Assembly (NCBI RefSeq): GCF_020379485.1
Contig: NC_063450.1
Coordinates: 45,164,681-45,228,680, forward strand
Origin: Brassica napus
Lineage: Eukaryota > Streptophyta > Magnoliopsida > Brassicales > Brassicaceae
DNA length: 64,000 bases
Reading direction: 5' to 3'
Positions within the stretch are counted from its first letter, which is position 1. The number at the start of each line of letters is the position of its first letter. Positions 50,594 to 62,850 of this stretch are shown in pieces. A program made the translations under genes and the position numbers. The notes under the pieces were generated by a model. That model ran no database searches. It was not told the DNA's origin and was given only the letters and a program-made list of their open reading frames with translations.

Positions 50594-51277
50594 ATGATGA
50601 GTTCGGGTTGTGAGGATTCGTCTGTGAATACGATGGGAATTCGTGGTATCCCGGAGCAATGCGGTTGTGGTCGAAGAACTGGGATATACACATCAAAAAC
50701 GAAGGTCAATCCAGGAAGAACTTTCTTTAGATGCCCAACGTTTCAAAATGTAAGTGTTAATTTGATTGTGTTTAAGATAAGAACATAAGATTCAATGGCT
50801 AGGTAGTCAGTGAGAAATTGTTTGAATATAAAGATTGTGTTCATGATTTGTGTCTAGGATCACTTGTATAAATGGGTAGATGAAGCTGTCTACGAAGAGG
50901 TTCAAGATGCCCGCCTTGTCTTCTTCGCAACTGTTGATGCCAACATCTCAGTCTCTGGCCATTCTTCTCTGTCATCACCAGAAAGAGCCACATTTACCTT
51001 CTGCTTCTTCGAAACTCTAGGAGACAGAGTTGAACCACGCCTCGTGGCCTTCACCGGAGATGACGCAGGCGACCCATATGAAGTTCCCCTCCTCGTGGTC
51101 TTCTCCGGAGATGACGCAGGCGACCCATATGAAGTTCCCCGCCTAGTCTTCGACGCCTTCGACACCTCTGTAGATGCCAACATCGATATCCCTTCAACGC
51201 TTTTACGAATCCTCGATCTCTCCAGCGATGGCAAACTCACAGAAGCATCGCGTTCTCCACCCTTCTTCGACTCTTGA
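50594..51277 (+). CDS. GRF zinc finger protein inside the MULE
   Basis: Exons 50594-50749 and 50858-51277 join in frame (191 aa). Exon 1 starts MMSSGCEDSSVNTMGIRG; the zf-GRF core is CGCGRRTGIYTSKTKVNPGR then TFFRCP and, over the splice, FQNDHLYKWVDEAVYEEV. GRF fingers bind nucleic acid and occur in many short plant proteins linked to transposons. The rest has a 17-residue tandem repeat (GDDAGDPYEVPLLVVFS) and no domain I know. In Arabidopsis relatives a coiled coil and membrane anchor normally follow; here they are replaced, and the opposite strand is open too (51417-50902). Confidence 0.7.
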
Positions 51278-51417
51278 ACCGCTTCGTCACTCCCGTAATC
51301 GAAATTCCTCATCGCTCCGAAAATCATTACCTCCTTTCCATTCCTTGTGAACTTCGTCTTTACCATCTCTACAAGAGAAATCCCCAAATCGATTTGAGAA
51401 ATTAGGGTTACGTTCAA
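50902..51417 (-). CDS. Overlapping antisense frame, basic Ser/Pro repeats
   Basis: An open frame of 171 codons opposite exon 2 of the GRF gene. An inner start gives MVKTKFTRNGKEVMIFGAMR, followed by a basic stretch with TRRGTSYGSPASSPEK repeated twice. The composition (basic, Ser/Pro) looks more protein-like than the plus-strand reading of the same DNA. No family recognised; it may be the true remnant of a captured gene. Confidence 0.4.
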   Translation of the reverse strand: MNVTLISQIDLGISLVEMVKTKFTRNGKEVMIFGAMRNFDYGSDEAVQESKKGGERDASVSLPSLERSRIRKSVEGISMLASTEVSKASKTRRGTSYGSPASSPEKTTRRGTSYGSPASSPVKATRRGSTLSPRVSKKQKVNVALSGDDREEWPETEMLASTVAKKTRRAS

Positions 51418-51500
51418 ACACGGGTTTCATTTTGTTTGATTGCAATCAAACACATCTTTTGATCAATAAAAATAAACATGTGTGATAACCTTCCGAAAAG

Positions 51501-51560
51501 TCCACTAGCTCAGTGGCAATACCCCCCTTACGACCACGAGTGCACGGGTTTGAGTCGAGG
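51501..51560 (+). repeat. tRNA-like module in the right MULE TIR
   Basis: Plus strand A box TAGCTCAGTGG (51506-51516) and B box GGGTTTGAGTCG (51546-51557); inverted counterpart of the left-hand modules. Confidence 0.7.
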
Positions 51561-51853
51561 CAGCAACAACAATTTTAATTAAGCAAAATGACGTCGTCTT
51601 GAGATTTTGTGTTTAACAAAACAACTGAATGAAACGACGTAGTTTCACTAAACGGCAGTAATTAACGGTGAGTTAACACTGTCTTAACTGTCGGTTAACG
51701 GTGTGTTAATTTGGTTAGTCAACCGTAAGTTTGTGAATTAACTAAAAAAATCAACAAAAAATCGGGGTTTTATTGGTCAGGTTCGAGTAAAGGTTTCTTT
51801 TGGCAATTCCCGCAAAGTTCAGTGTTTTTTTGGCCGATTTCTCGAATATAAAT

Positions 51854-54800
51854 ATATAATGTAGCCTTGATTTCTCAAAAAAAATGTAGCCTTGAAGTAG
51901 AATGATATACGTTTTACAAACTCGTGCTATTAGGACCAATGGTTCTAAATTTTCTGATTTGTTTTGTAAAAAATAAATAGATAGCAATAATGAGAATAAA
52001 TGCATAGAAGCATGCGTCATTTGATTTCTCTTTTGTTAGTGTTTTGTTGTCACGCGTGTCTTTTTCGCAACAACAGTGTAGTATGTTTTGCCTTTTATCA
52101 TATGACGGTTCCACCCCCAACTGAACTATAGGATATATGCGATATATGAGATTTTGCAATAAGAATTAGAGTTTGATGCAGTGCAGGTGCTCTTGGTTTG
52201 GATGCAGGTGTTCTTAGTCTGCTTTATTTAAATGCAAGTATTCTTAGGTTAAGAGGTTGACTAAAATATTTAGACTTACACAGAATGAGGGTTTTACCAT
52301 TTTTCTTTTCAAAGAATCCGCACAAACTGAAGTGTCAAAGAGAAATTATAATAATAGATTGAACGTTTGCTTACGACGGAATCATTATTATATATTTTTA
52401 TCATTTGGTAGGAAGAAAATCGTGTTTATACATTAAAATACACAACATTTCATGATGGTAAGAAAAAATCTTTTAATGATTGTAATGTTCGAAATGTTTC
52501 GGTGCTGGATTGTGATTTCTTGGTGAAATTATACTGGAAAATTTTCTTACACAATAATGGGATTAAATCCCACTATTGAAAAATGTTTGAACAGCAGCTT
52601 AGTATTTCGAATTGAGTTAGACATAAAGATTTTGATTGGATATATGTATTCAAGTTATTTTGTTTGTATATGTAAAATATATCCATTTTTAGATTTTTTT
52701 TTCTGGTTTCACAAAAATAAATTTTCTATATTTTAAGGTATTTTGTATATTTTAAAATAATAATTACAAATATTTAAATTGATTAAATATAATTGGTTGA
52801 TGGTTACTAAAAAATATATAAGAAAATTAAATAATTAATTTAATATAATTATTTATGATATTTTAATATGTATAAATATTCTTAAAAATTCAAGAACGGA
52901 AGGAGTATTAATTTAGAGGAAAATTCTTTAAATTTGGAAGTACACACGACATAAACAAAAAAGGGTGGAAAAGAAAAAGAACAATAATAATAAAAGTTTC
53001 CTCAAGAGAATGATGAAAGAATTGAACATTCTTCAAAAGTAAACAAAGAGGATGAAATAAAGAGAAAAAAGATAACGATTGATGGGAGTGAGGCCATTTC
53101 AATATATATATGATATAATGTGACTACTTTTTTTTTTTTAGAAATACTACCCTTAGTGTTATTTTTTTTGACATTTGTTATATGATTATATCACACTTTT
53201 CGATTTTATTTCAGGTTCATAATGAAACGATTTGTCATAGTGTGAAATGACAATATATAATCCATATGAGCTTTAATTTTGTTCAAAATGAACTAATTAG
53301 TTCAAATAAAACAGCTTAACTACGCAACGTCAATAATATCTAAGTTAATTATGCAAAAGGAGTTACACTCACAATCTAAAAATAAATACATACATTTATA
53401 TTAAAATAAATAAATAATTATCATGTAGCCGTTTATTAGATGAACAAATATTTTATCCGTAACTTCAGTCAGTTAGTTTTGTGTGTAGTATATACATTTT
53501 CTTTTTTTTGAAACTTAGTATATACATTTTCTCAAAGGATAAATAAACACTTTCGCTTATATGGTTGAAAAGAATATTTTTTGTCAACCTCATCACAATT
53601 AAACAGAAGATGATTTGACACTAATTTCTATATTCCTCACATAAAGCCAGATTAGATGTCAGTTTTGTCATATAGTTTAAGTAGTCTGATATCACCCCCC
53701 CACCCCCACCCACTAACCAATTCTCTTTTTGGATGTATGAAAAGGGTTTGTTGTTAGAGTAAATTAGGGAAATATACTAAATTTGATCTAATACCATAGA
53801 AAGGGAGGAAGAAGGTGATGATGGGGGGGGGGAGAAAAAATAGGGGAATTAGGGTATATAGCTAATTATGGGTTAACATTAAGGTAGGGAGCACAAATAC
53901 TTTTGTTGTTAATGTAGTTTCTGTTACTGGTGCAGTTAAAAACACTCAAACTACTTTTTTTCTTGTTAAGACACTCGTATTAGTTTATAATATTTGAACA
54001 AATTTAATATACATGGCCCATGCTTTTATTTTGTCATATGTGTTGTGGGCACAGAGACGCTATAGCTTGAAGTTATGAGCACATTTAAAGTGGCAATAAT
54101 GCATTATCATTCACCTATGAAATTCCATAACATTTTCAAAAGTTGTTAAGCAGATTAGATGGTAGAGCCAATGAACAAAAACAAACAAAATTAATTTATC
54201 AAAACATGTAATCATGTTGTTCATGGAAAAGAGATGGTATACTTTTTGGAAATAGATGAGTATTCATTCCCACGGGATTTTGAATCAACAACCCTAATCA
54301 TCATTTTCATTTCAAAACCTTGTCTTTTCTTTAATTTATGCCACATTTTCAAAACAAAATGTTATGATTGTGGGGTGAAAATGGTTGAGAGTTGGAGGAC
54401 AGCCCATATGCCCATTGACCTTTCCTTTTTCTGTAACCAGAGTGGATTTTTGTTTCACTCTTCTATAAGCTGAAGCTGATGTAAAAAACTGAAGTTAGTA
54501 GTCTACACAATTAATTTTGTGTATAACACACAATGTATACATTTCCTGAGACCTAGCTTATGAGTTATGAATTATAACGGGCCCAAGTTGTTCATATATT
54601 ACGAGATAGAGTTAACCAGTTTTTCTCGTATCTTGTGGAACCAACATTTTGGAAAGACTTGAATAGACAGATATGGTAACTTCTGAAACCCTATCAACAG
54701 AAAGATGAGGAAAAAACATATAGATTCTTGAGATTGTTTCGTATACAACCAAATTATAAATGATTTGGTCGTTGAAACGGTGGAAAAGTCATTTTCCCCA

Positions 54801-55552
54801 ACCAAATAACAAGTAGGAACTTGGAATCTGAAGATTGCAGTTTACATTCTAAGTGGGGTCAAAGTTTATTTACAACATGAAGTTTATATTAATATAAGAA
54901 CTGGTGGGTTACAAACTGTAGTAACCACATCCGGAAACCCTAAAGATTATTGTAATATTCTTCGATGCCTTTAGCTAGCAACAAAACATTTTTTGTTATA
55001 TCTGCACTCTGAGATAGTAGTATAAGCTCAAAGATTATGGTAACACTTCGTTACCTTTCTTATCAGAATCAAGACTTTCATTCACAGTATAAAATCAAAT
55101 ATTTTCGAACATTTTATAACTTTCATATGACAATTCTTATTTTTTTTTTGTCTTTGATTCTGGCTACAAATGGTTACAACAGTATGACTGTTTTATCCTA
55201 ATTCAAAGTTCAAACAACATATTCTTATTTCATAATAATTAATATTTATTAGTGTTAATAAACCAACTTCCATGATAATTTTATCATCTGATGTGCAACC
55301 TTTACTGTGGAGCTCCGTGACGATCTGGCCCGATCAGGGTTTTAAAGAGCGATTATAAAAGGTAACGGGGTTTGTTTATTCATATTGTACAACTATACGG
55401 CTGATTTAGAAACGTATAAAAGTATGAGACCCTTAAACAGAAAATATGTAAGAAAATAATAACTGTTCCATTATTAAACACTTTTGTAATAACTTGTAAA
55501 AGTAGTAAGCGTCCGTTTCCGGCTTACAGAGCAAGAAAACTAGGCGGCGTAA
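51854..55552. other. AT-rich intergenic region
   Basis: 3.7 kb without a recognised gene. 52640-52910 ends in AAGAACGGAAGGAGTATTA, like one end of a Mariner/Stowaway-type MITE, but the other end was not found. Homopolymer C and G runs are at 53694-53710 and 53823-53834. The last 200 bases are the leader of the next gene. Confidence 0.45.
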
Positions 55553-56557
55553 ATGGACATCAGAATCCTTAACGGCGAAGAAGCTGATGCTGCCACAGTG
55601 ACCAATCTCGGCAATAAGAAACAACCATCCATGTCACCATCAGTTTCCTCGTCCTCTGTCTCCTCCACATCGGTGGTGATTGATTCGTTTGAGGAGGAGG
55701 ATGAGTTTGAGTGGGTGGCTGTTGAAAGAGAGGATAAAGCTTATCTGGAGATTGAGGAAGTTGAGGATGCTTTCTCTGCACTTCAACTGTGAGTTTTGAA
55801 AGGTTGTTTCTTTACAAGTATTAAGGGGTTCTCAAGATTAAAAGGAAGTCATCTTTATATGTTAGGATGTTCAATGAAGATGATGATGATAAATCAGAAG
55901 ACCAAGTTTCAGATCAGTCGGAGTTTGTAGATTGGATTGAGCCTCCATTGCAGCTCTGCAATACTAGTCTTCTGCAGCCTTATATGCTGGACAGATTCTA
56001 CGACGCCTTTCATATGTTTCAGACCGATCCGTCAGTTCAGGTTCTGTATTGTTTTTTTTTATAGCTGTCTTGAGTTCCATCATTTGCTAATGATGTAACT
56101 GAGAGAAAACATTTGGTGTCTACTGTTGTTGCAGAGAATGGTTATGTCATTGGCTTCAGACAGGGCTGTTTGGGATGCGGTGATGAACAATGAGGTTGTC
56201 CGTGAGCTCATCACCAACGGTAAGAGAAATATAAAAAGTGGACTGTTGATGGGTTCTAAACGATGATGATTATGTGCAAGACTTTTCATTGATTTTTATA
56301 ACGCAGCTGAGAGGTCAGAAGAAGACTCTGGTATAACCATGAACTTCATAAGGAGGTTGCTTCAGAGAAGTGCCATCAAAATCATGGACGCAATGGAAGG
56401 AGTCACAAAGTACGTCACCGACCTCTTCATCGGAGATGATACGGTTGTGTTAGCCACAGGTGCTGCCCCTGTGATGGAGAAGCTTCAGATGACAGTTCTG
56501 CTCACCATTGTTGTCCTGCTTATCGTGTTCGTAACCAGAGCCACAAGAGCTAGATAG
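55553..56557 (+). CDS. Conserved plant protein with C-terminal membrane anchor
   Basis: Four exons: 55553 to about 55790, 55866 to 56039, 56135 to 56219 and 56308 to 56557, joined at GT/AG sites. Starts MDIRILNGEEADAATVTNLG; Ser-rich and acidic N-terminal half (FEEEDEFEWVAVEREDKAYL), middle DWIEPPLQLCNTSLLQPYML and MVMSLASDRAVWDAVMNNEV, and a C-terminal hydrophobic helix (MTVLLTIVVLLIVFVTRATR) with a basic end. A tail-anchored membrane protein is inferred. I recall the gene at this place (At5g61490) as an uncharacterised conserved protein; no function is claimed. Confidence 0.82.
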
Positions 56558-56930
56558 TATTAAACACTCATGGTCCATCGCCTGCGTTACAATTGTATAA
56601 GAGATCTCTGCAGCTGTGATCCTTGTGCTACTATTGTTGTAATAAAAGAAAAACAGTGATTTCAATCACAACACATACATCATTTGAAAACATTAATCCC
56701 AACTAAATTATATGTAAGAATAAAGTTACATTCACATTTTGTTTTTCTAAACGACTTTGAAATCAGTTCTTATCAATAGCAAATTACAATTGATCTCCAT
56801 AAACTTCAGATGAAAGCGTGATCAAAACACAACACAAACACCTTACAGTTTCTTTTAAAGAGAAAAGGAAATGATGATAGTTTTTATGTACAGTGCAGAG
56901 CCACCAAGCCATCCATGACGACACCAGTGA

Positions 56931-58731
56931 TTAGGTGCTTGAGCTACCGAGATCAAAGTCCATTGTGTAATCATACTCGATCGTTGGAATAACTGATGCC
57001 ATGAACTTCAAGAACAGGAAAAGGTACCTGGGAAAATAAAATAGCAAATGAGGAAAAGGCCACAGTGAACTATAAGAAGAGCTTTTTTTTTTTTGCAATA
57101 TAAACCACTCTCTCACTTGTCAACTTCAGGCTCTACTCCACGCGACATTAACACATCAATGATCTTCTTCATAACAGCTCCATGTCGACATGGATGAACT
57201 GAAGCATGTTTCCCAGGCAAGTGTGGATGATCTTCAATTGTGACCTGTGTAGTTTTTTTTTAACAGAGGTTTGCACAATTAATCTACTACATTGGCCAGA
57301 CTCAAGAGGATTTACAAAGTTTTATTTAGCTTCGTCTCATTTTTTACCGTCTTACGAGCATGGTCTTGGCTTACATCCTCCATTACAAGTTCAGGTTGCA
57401 GCAGCATCCTTGACTACAAGATAGATAAAAAGAACATAAACAAGAAGTAAAATCCAAGAGTTCTAAGAACGAAACAAGGAATTAAACAAGATGCAGACCT
57501 CATCATAACCGGTCAGCCAAACACGAGGAGTTTGGAAATACTTATCATACCTGAACCAAAGTGAAGTGTTATGAGTTTGCTATTAATCCAAAAGAATGAG
57601 TGGGAATCTAGACAATAAAGCAGTGAGAGATTCGTTGGGTATATTAAGACTTACGTGATGCTGATATCATATGTACGAGTTCGGAGAATGTTATCGTCAT
57701 CAGGTTCATGAGCCACAAGATAAGTTGCCTAGACTCAAGGAAGAATAAAGATTTGTCAACTGGAAGTCACATGAGATAGTAACGAAGAAGGAAAAGAAAC
57801 TCACCGGATCATTTTCCACCACATTGTCAGCCTCATCAAACTCTTCCATATCTGGAATATCATCCTCCTCCTCCTCAGCTTCAAAATAAGTAGGTATTGA
57901 TCGTATACCTCTTTTCTCGTTAATATCCAAGGCATCCATGGACGGCAAGTTCTCATCTTCATTGCCTTTATCTAAAGCACCAAATAATCAAAGACAAAAG
58001 ATTAAACCGTGAGGAGAGTGAATTCGGAAAGGCAGTAAACTAATATTCACCTTTGGGTTTCCCATGAGTTGCCAGCCAACCATCATCATCTTCATCATCA
58101 ACCAACACTTCACCTCCAGCAGCTTCGTATTCGTCTGCCACAGATGCAGCTCTCCGTAGACAAGGTACTGTTCATTCAACCCCAGTAAACTTAAAAGAGA
58201 AATGTGCATAACATAAACAACAAATCAAACATAAAAAAGAAGCTCAGATTCACCGTTTCTAGTAATCAAAAACTGTTTCTCCAAGGGTAAGTATGACTTC
58301 CTCTTGCCAGGGTCACCAGATTCCCTAGTTAAAAGCAAAACCCAAGCTTAAACATCAACTTGATCTCATCACAATCTCACAAACTAGTATACAAAACACT
58401 AAAAGTCAATAGCTTTATCCTTTGAGAGACCCATTCACCCATATACCTCAACGATCGAGTTTACAGCAAACCCATATCGTATAATGGCAAAATTCACAAA
58501 CCTCAAAAATTAAAAATCGCGACTTTGTAATTCACATTCATCAATAAAAACTCAAAACTTTTTTTTAGCTAACCATGACCAGGTAGGGCACTTGGAGACG
58601 AGATTATCGCCGGCGAGCACGAACTCGCTGACGCTGAGGACTCCCTTCTCCTTGAACGCCGAGGTCGTACGAGGACCTGTGAATCTCTCCACCGTCCCTT
58701 TGTATGCTTCATGAAGCTTCTGCGTAAACAT
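56931..58731 (-). CDS. ATG3: ATG3, E2-like enzyme for ATG8 lipidation
   Basis: Multi-exon, start [20 protein letters not shown] at 58731, stop TAA at 56933-56931. Contains [26 protein letters not shown], a long acidic insert ([20 protein letters not shown]), [33 protein letters not shown] and the catalytic [13 protein letters not shown] with the active Cys; the C terminus is [20 protein letters not shown] then [12 protein letters not shown]3 passes ATG8 from ATG7 to phosphatidylethanolamine on the phagophore in the cytosol. All key residues are present and no break was seen. It converges with the preceding gene, about 370 bases apart. Fits At5g61500. Confidence 0.95.
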
Positions 58732-59362
58732 TATATTTTTGATCTCGCGATCAATTGGAGAATCTGAGCAAATTTTAGTTATTATCGAGAGAATGATAAT
58801 TCTTCTCGTATTGAAGACGACTTCTTATCGGAGATTCGATTGTGTGCACAAGTTATCTTGGAAGATTCCGTCTTCATTGATCCTCACACTTTTATATATT
58901 TACGTTTTGCCCCCTTTCTTTTTATATTTTTCATTAGTGACTAATTTTAAAGAGTTTTAAAAATAATTTTAAGTGGATTATGAATGTTACATTGATTTTA
59001 GTTTTTTTTTTCTTTTTTGTCCACTACATTGATTTTAGTTAGAAAATTCTACCTCATATAAAAAAAAAAATCACGAGATTTATATTCTGATATATTTAAC
59101 TGAGAAACAGAAACTCCACTAATATACATTCAAATCACCAAAACATCTACTCAAATTTAACATTGAATTTTAAATTACAATTTAAAATCACAAGTTCAAT
59201 AATACTATTTTTTATATAAATTTCTAAAATTCATATTTGAATAAATAGTGTAATTTTTTTTTTAATTTTTCATATGAATAAATCACTTCAAATGTCAATT
59301 TGAATACACTCACTTTTCATCTTTCATGGTTTCACATCATTTGAGATAATATGTTTGGGAGA
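58732..59362. other. Spacer between ATG3 start and STP3 end
   Basis: ATG3 promoter on the left, AT-rich DNA after it. In Arabidopsis I remember an oxidoreductase gene (At5g61510) between these two; no trace of it is seen here. Confidence 0.5.
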
Positions 59363-61622
59363 TTAACTACTAACAGAAGTGGTTTCTTGGCAATCACGCT
59401 TCCTAGTCAGTTTCCCCCAGAACCAATGCTTCTCCCAAAGTCCAGCCACCTTCTCGATCGGAACATTCTTAGTCTCCGGCAGAAACAGCTGCACCGCCAC
59501 CGTCATCACCGCCACCCACCCTCCATAAAAGAAGAAAATCCCCGCTTGGAACTTGCACAACATCGGTGGCACGCTTTGAGCCACCGCGAAAGTAAACACA
59601 AAACTCACCGCCACCGTCACACTCTGCGCCGCTGACCTAATCTCCAGCGGAAAGATCTCGCTCGGTACAAGCCACCCTAGTGGACCCCACGACCACCCAA
59701 ACCCCGCCACGTATACACACACCAAAACCACAACCGCGTAACCGTACCTTTCCCCGATCACACCGTCGTGAGCCTCAGCCACCATGATGATCACACCGAT
59801 GATAACTTGCGACGCAAGCATCTGCAACCCTCCTACGAGAAACAGAGTCTTTCTACCGATTCTGTCCACCACAAGCATCGACAAGAACGTCGAAGCTGTT
59901 CCCACGATCCCGCTCACGAGCGTCGACATCAGCGAACCGCTCTCTCCAAACCCGACGGTTCGAAACAGAACAGGTGCGTAGAAAGCGACGACGTTGATGC
60001 CCGTAACCTGCTGAAAGAACGGTATAGCAAACGCCATCGCTAACTCAGGCCTGTATCTTGTCTGGAGCAAGTTCAAGAACCCATGTCGTGCGTTTGAGTT
60101 TGGCTCAGAACTCGCCTCAACGAGATCGGCAAGCTCGTCTTGTACATCGTTTGTTCCACGGATACGACGTAGCATGAGCTCGGCCTTGTGAACGTCTCCG
60201 GTGGTTTGTATGATACTGTTGGGCGTCTCAGGGAGAAAGAGTGCGCCTAACGTGAGGATTGAAGCTGGAACCGCCGCTGTGGCCAGAGAGATTCTCCAGC
60301 CGTAGCCTTCTTTGATCTTTTGAGTTTCGTAGTTTGTGAAGTTTGCGGTTAAAAACCCTATTCCGATGCAGAGTTGAAAACCATTGCTGATTGCTCCTCT
60401 GTATCTCGCTGGCGCCATCTCCGATAGATATAGAGGAACCGACTGAACAAATACTAACAAACGTAAACAAACAACTCTTGTATACATCAGTCTTCTAAAA
60501 ATCGGTTTAAACAGCGTTTAAGCACATGTCTATGCACCAATCCCTTATAAAGAATCTAACTACTGTTGAACGATTTTTTAAACATTAGTATATATATTGT
60601 AACCATGTTCACTTATTACATTGACCAACTAAATGGAAATATATTGGAGAGCAAGATGTGTATCTTGTGAACTAATTGTTACCGGACGATTGAAATCCGG
60701 TTATGAAGTGAATTCTATGAAATCCAAACCAAATATATTATATAAATTTTATTGTGATAGAGATTAGTTAATTTAGATTTATATTATAAGATTTAGATAA
60801 GTTATATTCCTAGTTAAATATGTCTAAGTCTTGTGTATATACAAATCTCTTGTAAGTTATCAAGACGACACAATAATATTTAGTCCTATCTCTACTTTAC
60901 ACAACTCGTACCTGGTTTGCGAATCCAACTCCTACACCTAACAAGAGACGTGCAATGATGAGCATAGCAACGTTTTGAGCAGAGCCGCCGAGAGCAGAGC
61001 CAGCAAGAAAAGCCACGCCGCCTAGAAATATAGAGGGCTTGCGACCCCAAGAACGAGTCACTGATGAAGCTAACAGAGTAGCTATGAAACCGGAGACGTA
61101 GAGAGAAGACGTGAAGGACGTAAGAAGTTGGCTATTGAAAAGGCAATAGTGGTTCTTGTTGTTATGGCTTCTTCTTATTCTGTCTTCTTCTTGGAGCTTA
61201 TACACTTTTGGAAAAAAAATTTCAAGAAATGGCCCCATTGACATCACTCCACCTACGTAGGTCATTAATTACATGATTTCCATATTATATCTAAAACACG
61301 TTTAATAAAATCCTTTTTAATTTATCGGCCATATAAACCAATTTGTTTGCGTTTTCTTTCTAGTTTTAATCTATACTTTTCTCATGTCAGCTATATTTAT
61401 GTATCATTTTTTATAATTGAGAATACAACCACAAAACATGGATTTGAAACGATCGAAAACTATAAGTATATGTTATGTATGTAAACCTGAAACTCCGATG
61501 TCGTAGCCGAAGATGACACCTCCCATGGCGGCCATGACACATGAAGCCACCACAAAATAAGTTATCTTCCCGCCAGATTCTGATGCAGCCATGGCTCCTT
61601 TTCTTGATTCTTTTTCTTCCAT
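59363..61622 (-). CDS. STP3: STP3-like H+/monosaccharide symporter
   Basis: Exons 61622-61487, 61252-60912 and 60442-59363, about 518 aa, all in frame. Starts MEEKESRKGAMAASESGGK; transmembrane 1 region ITYFVVASCVMAAMGGVIFG; then GPFLEIFFPKVYKLQEED, VTRSWGRKPSIFLGGVAFLA, SVPLYLSEMAPARYRGAISN (PESPR-type sugar transporter signature region), PFFQQVTGINVVAFYAPVLF, VVDRIGRKTLFLVGG, VPSEIFPLEIRSAAQSV and LFLPETKNVPIEKVAGLWEK, the MFS sugar porter motifs. Twelve membrane helices are expected. STP3 is a low-affinity plasma-membrane monosaccharide importer, wound-induced in Arabidopsis. A second in-frame ATG at 61592 is possible. Fits At5g61520. Confidence 0.95.
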
Positions 61623-62130
61623 GTCCACGTAGAGAGACAGTCAGACACAACACAAACTAGTGATAACTTTTCTTCAAAGTAAAATAGAAACCAGGCTGTA
61701 AACTTAAACATAAATGGCCAAAGAAATCTTTCTTAGAGAGTAGATTTTAGTCTATATCATCTTAATGTTGATGAGATTCGAGGTATGCAAACTTGTTGGA
61801 CCACTGGAGTGTCTTTTTTGAAATCGAGTGTGGAACTCTTGGTTGTTGTTTGGCTAATGAGAAATCTATAGTGCACAATAGTAAGAAGAGACATGTGAAG
61901 AAAGACTTTTCTATTGCGTAGACAAGTCAAAAGTTTATTTGTTTCTTTATTTTGCCTACTACAATCATTATCTTTTTGTTTGTTGTTTGATATAACATTT
62001 GATTTGATGAAGAAAGAGGAGATGATTATCTTCTTAAAGTAAACGATTGGATGATAAGCTCTGGAGATGAGATTGGACCCACTAAGTTGCATGTTTTGAC
62101 TGTTTAATAGTCCAATAATATAAGACTGAG
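61623..62130. promoter_or_regulatory. STP3 upstream region
   Basis: About 500 bases of 5' flank; no motif stands out with confidence. Confidence 0.35.
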
Positions 62131-62850
62131 ACTATGTACAATGGTCTAATTCAACATCCTGCTTTACACATTTTTACAATCCACATCATCGTCTTTTTCT
62201 TCCACATATTAATTCAACACCCATATAAATTTTTTCACTACGGTTTTGTTTTATAAAATTCAACACCATACCCCACAAATTTTAATTCATATTATTATTA
62301 TATAATTTTGATAGTTAAATAAAAAAAATGATTGTAACTAAATGAAATAACTAAAATGACATAACTTAATAATTTTAAGTTTATTTTATTTTTATTCTTT
62401 ACTATTTTTTTACAAAAAAAACCCTCAAATTAATATTATTAAAACAAATATACCATATAGTTGAGGTCCTAAAATTTAATATTGATAAAAATATAGAAAT
62501 TACAATGAAAATGACATTTTTATTATATATATCCAAATAAAATGAAAGTAGTTTCTATTTATAGATCATTAAAAATAATGAATTTTGATATAATTTTTAT
62601 TTTGTAGCAAAATGTTCAAATATAAAATAATTAAGTTTGAAATATTTGGTGGAAATAAAAATCATACAAATCTGAAACACCAATCACAATAGAAGATATA
62701 GAAGAGTGGGGTCCATTTTATTTTATGTTCTTTCAACTAGTTGAAATTATTCAATTGCTGTGAATCCACGTATGCTCTCTTTTAATTCAACACCCTCTTT
62801 ACAAAAATCATTTGAAAGAATTATTCAACATGTCCATTACTGATGGTTTA
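62131..62850. mobile_element. Tentative MITE-like element
   Basis: The left side reads ACTATGTACAATGGTCTAAT with TTCAACATCC; the right side, inverted, reads ACCATCAGTAATGGACATGT with TGAATAATTC, and both interiors carry TTCAACACCC. These resemble degenerate inverted ends, but no clear target duplication was found. The body is AT-rich with no gene. Confidence 0.4.

Larger units (their letters stand above)
49885..51843. mobile_element. Long-TIR Mutator-like element carrying a GRF zinc finger gene
   Basis: Element of 1959 bp. The left end is GGGAAATCGGCCAAAAAAAC and the right end, inverted, GAGAAATCGGCCAAAAAAAC. The first 52 bases are almost identical, and weaker inverted similarity continues for about 340 bases, to CCACTGAGCTAGTGGAC. 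Flanks are GAATATAAAT on both sides (49875-49884, 51844-51853), a 9-10 bp target duplication. Contains a two-exon gene with a GRF zinc finger and no MuDR transposase, so it is non-autonomous. Confidence 0.88.

Noticed and set aside
54234..54473. Frame of 79 codons in the intergenic region
   Set aside because: No motif, no splice partners and AT-rich codon use like the surrounding non-coding DNA.
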